Origin: Lachnotalea sp. AF33-28
GTDB taxonomy: Bacteria > Bacillota > Clostridia > Lachnospirales > Lachnospiraceae
Reading direction: 5' to 3'
DNA length: 64,000 nt
Assembly: GCF_003477885.1 (NCBI RefSeq)
Contig: NZ_QUEE01000003.1
Span: 62,001 to 126,000, forward strand
Shown: positions 59,727 through 64,000 of the stretch, one piece after another
How positions within the stretch are numbered: position 1 is the first letter of the stretch
Layout: each line of letters opens with the position of its first letter
The notes under the pieces: model-generated
Database searches by the model: none
What the model was told of the DNA's origin: nothing
Seen by the model: only the letters and a program-made list of their open reading frames with translations
Position numbers and translations under genes: made by a program

Positions 59727-60709
59727 AGATTGAAACAAAACAGGAAATATTAGAAGTGCTGCGCATGCCCTTTGAGGAATACCGGCATACGGTCATGGCG
59801 GAGGCAGCCCGCATCCACAGAGAGGAAAACGGGAATATCCTCACGGCAACCGCCATGCTGGGCTATGACAACATCTGTAAAAACCAATGCCTCTACTGCG
59901 GCATGAGGGCTGGAAACAGCGCGGTGAAACGCTATCGCCTGGATCAGGAGGAAGTCATCCGCTGGATCGGCGTAGCGCAGGCCAAAGGCTTCGGCCGTCT
60001 CTTTCTGGTCTCCGGGGAAGATCCCAAATACGGATTCGATCATCTGCTTGCCATTGTCCATGCGGCCAAACATGCCGGCATGCATGTCAGCCTGGCCTGC
60101 GGTGAGTTCTCTCTGGAGCAGTACCGTGAGCTAAAAAATGCCGGAGCCGACGAATACGTGATGAAATTTGAGATGTCCGACCGTGAAGACTTTGACCGTT
60201 TAAATCCGTCCACCAGCTTTGAGAAACGTATAAAGAACATCGGGTATATCAAACAGTGCGGCCTCAAGCTGGCCTCCGGCAATATCGTGGGCTATCCCGG
60301 CCATAATGACAGCAAGGCCGCCGACGATATCCTCCTTATGAAGGAACTTGAAATCAGCTGGGCGCCGGTAATTCCCTATATGCCGGCATTAAACACGCCT
60401 CTTGCCAAAGAGGGAGGCCCCGGAAGCATTGAAACCAATCTCAAGGAAATCTCCATCCTGCGCATCATGATGCATTCTCTGGATATCACGGCGCAGCAGC
60501 CCGGCCGCAATCTGGCCCAGGGCCTGGCTTCTACAGAGGGTAACCTTGAGGCGCTTAAGGCCGGCGCCAATATGCTGTTTGCGGATATGCTGCCGGATGC
60601 CATGGCCAAAAACTTCAGCGTGGTGGACAACCGCAGCGGAATGGGAATGGCACATCTGGAAGAGATGGCTAAGCTGTCCGGCATGGAACTGAAGCTTAGG
60701 GCAAATTGA
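59723..60709 (+). CDS. HydE-like radical SAM enzyme
   Basis: 328 residues. ATG 59723 follows AAAAGGAG. The radical SAM cluster motif is CKNQCLYCGMR (CxxxCxxC, near residue 53). A BioB/HydE-type barrel follows with GEDP (SGEDPKYGF), CGEFS, GADEYVMKFEMS and the C-terminal LADMLPDAMAKNFSVVDNR region. It is closest by pattern to HydE, the [FeFe]-hydrogenase H-cluster maturase, but lacks the RHETA signature and sits without hydF or hydG. An alternative is a HydE-paralogue acting on the imported compound. Last gene of the operon. Confidence 0.78.
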   Translation: MKIETKQEILEVLRMPFEEYRHTVMAEAARIHREENGNILTATAMLGYDNICKNQCLYCGMRAGNSAVKRYRLDQEEVIRWIGVAQAKGFGRLFLVSGEDPKYGFDHLLAIVHAAKHAGMHVSLACGEFSLEQYRELKNAGADEYVMKFEMSDREDFDRLNPSTSFEKRIKNIGYIKQCGLKLASGNIVGYPGHNDSKAADDILLMKELEISWAPVIPYMPALNTPLAKEGGPGSIETNLKEISILRIMMHSLDITAQQPGRNLAQGLASTEGNLEALKAGANMLFADMLPDAMAKNFSVVDNRSGMGMAHLEEMAKLSGMELKLRAN

Positions 60710-60755
60710 AACATTCGCCCTGCGAGAGTATTTAGGACCGATTTATCGGGATACC

Positions 60756-60790
60756 GGAGGCAAGAGGCTCATACCTTTTGCCTCCTCTCT
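60756..60790. terminator. Terminator between the HydE-like and surface-protein genes
   Basis: GGAGGCAA (60756-60763) pairs with TTGCCTCC (60778-60785), extended by GAGG/CCTT. TCTCTTCT follows on the plus strand. It serves convergent genes. Confidence 0.65.
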
Positions 60791-60794
60791 TCTA

Positions 60795-63700
60795 TCAGCG
60801 GTCAGCGCCTCGTTTTAAGGCTTTCAGCCGCAGTATCAGTATGAGGGCTGTCAAAAGGAGCATCGCCGATACGGTCAGCGGCGCAGTATCCCCCGATGCG
60901 GGGGCCTGCGCTATTCTGCCGTAACGCCTCTCATTCCTGCTATTATTTCTGTCCCTGCCTTCGGACCGGTCCGCCCTCTTCCAATCCGCCAAACCGGAAT
61001 CACCTGTTTTTTCATATTCTGCCGTCTCATGTCCGTCTGCTGCCGTTTCCCCGTCAGAAGGTTTTTCCCTTTTTTTCGTGATATCAAGCCGTGCAGTCAC
61101 ACAGGCCGTTTCCGGTGATAAATAAGAAATTGTCAGGAGATGGCTGCCGCTGTCCGCTTCATATCCGGGAACCGTGCTGCTTTCAACCACACGGTAGCAC
61201 CCCAGATAAAGACCCTCCAGCACGCCGCTGCCGTCTTCTCCTATTTCTATCAAGCCGATCAAATCGTCCGCCTCATAGACCGCGCCTGTTCTTCCGTCCG
61301 GATGCAGGATATTCCCGGCCGCATAGACGCTGTAGCGGCTGCCTGCGAACACAGATTTTTTCATCTCCTGCGCGCCTTCTCCCGCATCTTCTTCCTCCGC
61401 TTTGACATACAGTTCGATCGCGCCTTTAACCGGCGTGCATTCAAGCAATGCCCTGTCCGGTTCTTTATTCTGCGCATCTTTTGCGTCCAGCGTAAGGATG
61501 GCCTTTTCATCAGAGCGCAGATATCCGGTGGTATAAGTATCCATTCTCTCTGTTCTGGCCTCTGTCTGTTTAAAATAATAGGTTCCCGGAAGCAGGCAGG
61601 CTCCGTCTTTATCTTGGTCAATAAATCCTCTGCCATCCTCATCCGTAACCACTTCCGCCACACGCTCATCCGCCTCATAGATAACAGTCCCGGAGCCATC
61701 CGGATAAATCAGATCCTCTGCCGCATACAGCGCGGCCCGCACATCCCGGAGAGGGTTACGGTTTTCAATATCCCTGACCAGCAGGGCCGCTTCGGCTGAA
61801 AGGGGAGAGCTAAGGCAGAGCGCTTTAGCAACTGCATAAGGTCCGTCCTCCGCCATCGGCTTCAGGATCAGTTCCTGACGCCGCACGGTTTTCTCATATC
61901 CCGCCCGGGGAGCGGATTCCAGAAAATAGTACCTGCCCGGAAAAACAGGGCGTCCGTCCAGGTCAGCGGTCACCTCCGCCGTACCGTCCGGTCCGGTGGT
62001 AATTTCCGCCACCAGCCTGCCGCTTTGATGCCATACCGTGCCGCTGGCGTCCGGATGGCGGATGTCTTCCGCGGCATAAAGACCGGCCTGTACGCCTTCC
62101 AGTGGATAGCCGGTGCGGCTGTCGGCAGCCGAATATATAATTTTACCCTTTATGCTTAAATTGGTCAGCTTTAATGCGGGATTCAGGCCGCTCTCTTCTG
62201 AAGCGGTCACTGTAAACTCATGAATCTCCTGATCCGGCAGATAACCCGGCGCCTCCTTTTCTGTCAGGCAGTATTTACCGGGAAAGAGACCCGCAAACTC
62301 CCCCGATCCCGATGCGCCGGTGCGGATACTGCCTGCGTGAGAGCCCTTTTCATGGACAATTCCGCTCTTGCCGTCCGGATGCAGGATATCTTCAGCTGCG
62401 GTGATCTCAAAGGCCGCCGCCACAGGGTTCCCGTTTTCCTCATCGGTCTTTTCTACCTTAAGAGTGCCTGTCAGCGGCAGATTATAGATAGTTTGTATAA
62501 TTTCTTCCTCGATTTCGCCGGCAGACTCTTCTGATGCGGTCCGAAGATGGACCGGATACACCTCCTTTGGCAGCTCATATGCCGATGCATAGCTGTCATA
62601 TTGCTGCATTCTTGGCCGTGTCTCCCGTATATAGTAATCCCCGCCATACAGTTCCCTGATGAGAGCCTCTCCCCCCGCATCCGTAACGGCCTGTTCCACC
62701 AGTTCGTCCTTTTCATATAAAACCGCGCCTGTATCCGGATTGAGAATTTTCCGAGCGGCATACACACTTAATTCCACGTTTTCAAGCGGCTCTTCGGTTA
62801 TCTGATCCAGCACCCGTATCCGCAGATCGCTGAACACCGCATCCGTAGCCAGCAGGAAATCGGAAACCGGCCCGATATTACCTGCCCTGTCGATGGCAGC
62901 AATATGGACATAACGGTTTGCCGCCTCCTTCACACAAAAATCGAGCCGCCGTTTTGCCGTCAGATGCACTTCATCGGCTCCGGGCGTTAATTCTGCCCGG
63001 GGACTGCTATCCAGCTTCCACAGATATCCCATGACTCCGGATAGCAGCGTTTCCGTACAGATATTTGAAATATCAAGGCAGTCCGAACTGCCGGGCGCAT
63101 ATGCCTCTGTTTTAAAATCGTAGGATGTACCGTTATCCTCCGGTTCCTCCCATACGACGGCCTGTATCCTGCACCCTGCTGTCTCCGGCAGAACGGATAG
63201 GAACCGCACCTTTTCCGGGGCCGCCAGATCGTTGGCCTGCTCATCCTTGCAGGATTTCAGCGCTGCCGGCTCCCCGTATATCTTCTCCCAGCGCGCTTCT
63301 CCCGCCAGGCTGCGCCAGGCCAGATAGTTTGCTTCGGGATTCTCATAGTTCCATTCCAGAACCGCCCCGCCCTTCATGCCGGCCAAAGATACATCTGCCT
63401 TTGTCTCAAGAGATAAAAGATCGAGTTTTTGATGAGCCGACGGCCCTACATTTCCCGCTTTATCCACAGCGGCAATATGGACATATCCCGCTGTGCTTTT
63501 CTCAACCGTTATAAAGGGCTGTGCCGTATAAACACCGTTTTCCATGGTCACCTCGGTGTCCGGCTCATCATCCGGCAGCACGAGATAACCCTGTATTCCG
63601 GAAGTGACTGTCTCCTCCCTGATATTGGAGACCGCTGTTTTCGTATAGGCAGACGGCAAAGTGATGACGGCCATGCCGCTGCCCCACCGGTCCGCTTCAC

Positions 63701-64000
63701 CGAATGAGCCGTTCTTGAGCTCCGGGCTTAAGTAACCCGACCCTCCGCCGCCCCCTCCGGTTCCCTTTAAGCTGCTTCGGCCGCCATACCATCCACCCCC
63801 TCCGGCGCCGGGGTCCCAGCCGCTTCCTAATACCGGCTCCCCTTTGCCGAACGCCCAGCCGGAGGTCTGGGTTCCGCCGGTCCCTGCCATTTCTGTCAGA
63901 ATCCATTGGCTGCAGTACCATGCGTTTCCTCCGCAGATACCGCCGCCGGCCCCTCCTCTGCCGTCATTCCAGCCGGAAGCATAGGACTTTTCCACATCCG
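60795..64000 (-). CDS. Large SpaA/Cna_B-repeat surface protein, cut by the window edge
   Basis: More than 1,066 residues visible; the GTG at 63995 is probably internal, so the true start lies outside. A glycine-rich region (runs of GGGGGG and GAGGGGW) is followed by two bacterial Ig-like units with YVHIAAVDKAGN(V/I)GP, then about five SpaA/prealbumin-like repeats, each with YAAEDILHPDG or YAARKILNPDTG, VVTDEDG and Y.L.E...APGY. The C terminus APASGDTAP, a hydrophobic stretch and LKALKRGADR forms a sortase-type anchor with Ser where Thr is usual. Predicted wall-anchored adhesin or host-interaction protein. Confidence 0.87.
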   Translation of the reverse strand, partial: DVEKSYASGWNDGRGGAGGGICGGNAWYCSQWILTEMAGTGGTQTSGWAFGKGEPVLGSGWDPGAGGGGWYGGRSSLKGTGGGGGGSGYLSPELKNGSFGEADRWGSGMAVITLPSAYTKTAVSNIREETVTSGIQGYLVLPDDEPDTEVTMENGVYTAQPFITVEKSTAGYVHIAAVDKAGNVGPSAHQKLDLLSLETKADVSLAGMKGGAVLEWNYENPEANYLAWRSLAGEARWEKIYGEPAALKSCKDEQANDLAAPEKVRFLSVLPETAGCRIQAVVWEEPEDNGTSYDFKTEAYAPGSSDCLDISNICTETLLSGVMGYLWKLDSSPRAELTPGADEVHLTAKRRLDFCVKEAANRYVHIAAIDRAGNIGPVSDFLLATDAVFSDLRIRVLDQITEEPLENVELSVYAARKILNPDTGAVLYEKDELVEQAVTDAGGEALIRELYGGDYYIRETRPRMQQYDSYASAYELPKEVYPVHLRTASEESAGEIEEEIIQTIYNLPLTGTLKVEKTDEENGNPVAAAFEITAAEDILHPDGKSGIVHEKGSHAGSIRTGASGSGEFAGLFPGKYCLTEKEAPGYLPDQEIHEFTVTASEESGLNPALKLTNLSIKGKIIYSAADSRTGYPLEGVQAGLYAAEDIRHPDASGTVWHQSGRLVAEITTGPDGTAEVTADLDGRPVFPGRYYFLESAPRAGYEKTVRRQELILKPMAEDGPYAVAKALCLSSPLSAEAALLVRDIENRNPLRDVRAALYAAEDLIYPDGSGTVIYEADERVAEVVTDEDGRGFIDQDKDGACLLPGTYYFKQTEARTERMDTYTTGYLRSDEKAILTLDAKDAQNKEPDRALLECTPVKGAIELYVKAEEEDAGEGAQEMKKSVFAGSRYSVYAAGNILHPDGRTGAVYEADDLIGLIEIGEDGSGVLEGLYLGCYRVVESSTVPGYEADSGSHLLTISYLSPETACVTARLDITKKREKPSDGETAADGHETAEYEKTGDSGLADWKRADRSEGRDRNNSRNERRYGRIAQAPASGDTAPLTVSAMLLLTALILILRLKALKRGADR

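Overview
The window reads as a chromosomal segment of an anaerobic, mid-GC Firmicute, most likely a gut-type Lachnospiraceae (Clostridia). Pointers are the FtsE-FtsX-PcsB-like set with CtpA, several ECF transporter parts, an FprA flavodiiron protein, a HydE-type radical SAM enzyme with a TM1266-type regulator, an MsmX-like sugar ATPase, a DUF4250 protein and many AGGAGG ribosome sites. Genus is not assignable from sequence alone. No rRNA, phage, plasmid genes, CRISPR array or cas genes are visible.

Layout. 1-3.4 kb: 3'-truncated YesM-type sensor kinase, divergent from a Y-family polymerase and YolD pair. 3.6-8.1 kb: a complete ECF importer operon (A1, A2, T, S) ending in a P-loop kinase fusion, preceded by a strong promoter and a hairpin leader with a terminator. 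8.0-11.7 kb: ZIP metal transporter, FprA, Na+-coupled NSS symporter. 12.2-17.7 kb: ftsE-ftsX-M23 hydrolase, then ctpA translationally coupled to a stand-alone CARF nuclease (DUF1887/Card1-like). 17.8-29.2 kb: PucR regulator, MsmX-like ATPase, YitT, CPBP protease, CvfB, acyl-ACP thioesterase, tRNA-Gln, CDF transporter, EAL protein, endonuclease IV, tRNA-Leu. 29.2-33.0 kb: diguanylate cyclase, Gx/NusG_II/FMN-binding redox module. 33.2-35.7 kb: AraC regulator and GH4 galactosidase. 35.8-38.9 kb: BlaR1/BlaI-like pair. 39.1-42.4 kb: an orphan promoter with an apparently noncoding transcript, then araA and araR. 42.7-48.0 kb: WYL regulator, a tandem duplication of an Rpn-family nuclease gene, uxaB. 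48.5-56.5 kb: DUF4250, AraC/GyrI regulator, an ECF sigma/anti-sigma/secreted-protein cassette, ClpB, PH-domain and zinc-ribbon membrane proteins. 56.6-60.7 kb: leader plus TM1266-like regulator, ABC importer and HydE-like enzyme in one tightly overlapping operon. 60.8-64 kb: a large SpaA-repeat surface protein cut by the window edge.

The most unusual non-coding signal is a dispersed family of roughly 200-bp palindromic elements (three full copies, several remnants). Their arms differ between copies but are always compensated on both sides, so the folded structure has been kept. The most interesting gene-level signals are the CARF nuclease without CRISPR behind ctpA, the leader-controlled ABC/HydE-like operon, the leader-controlled ECF/kinase operon, and the FMN-binding protein whose usual flavin-attachment motif is altered.
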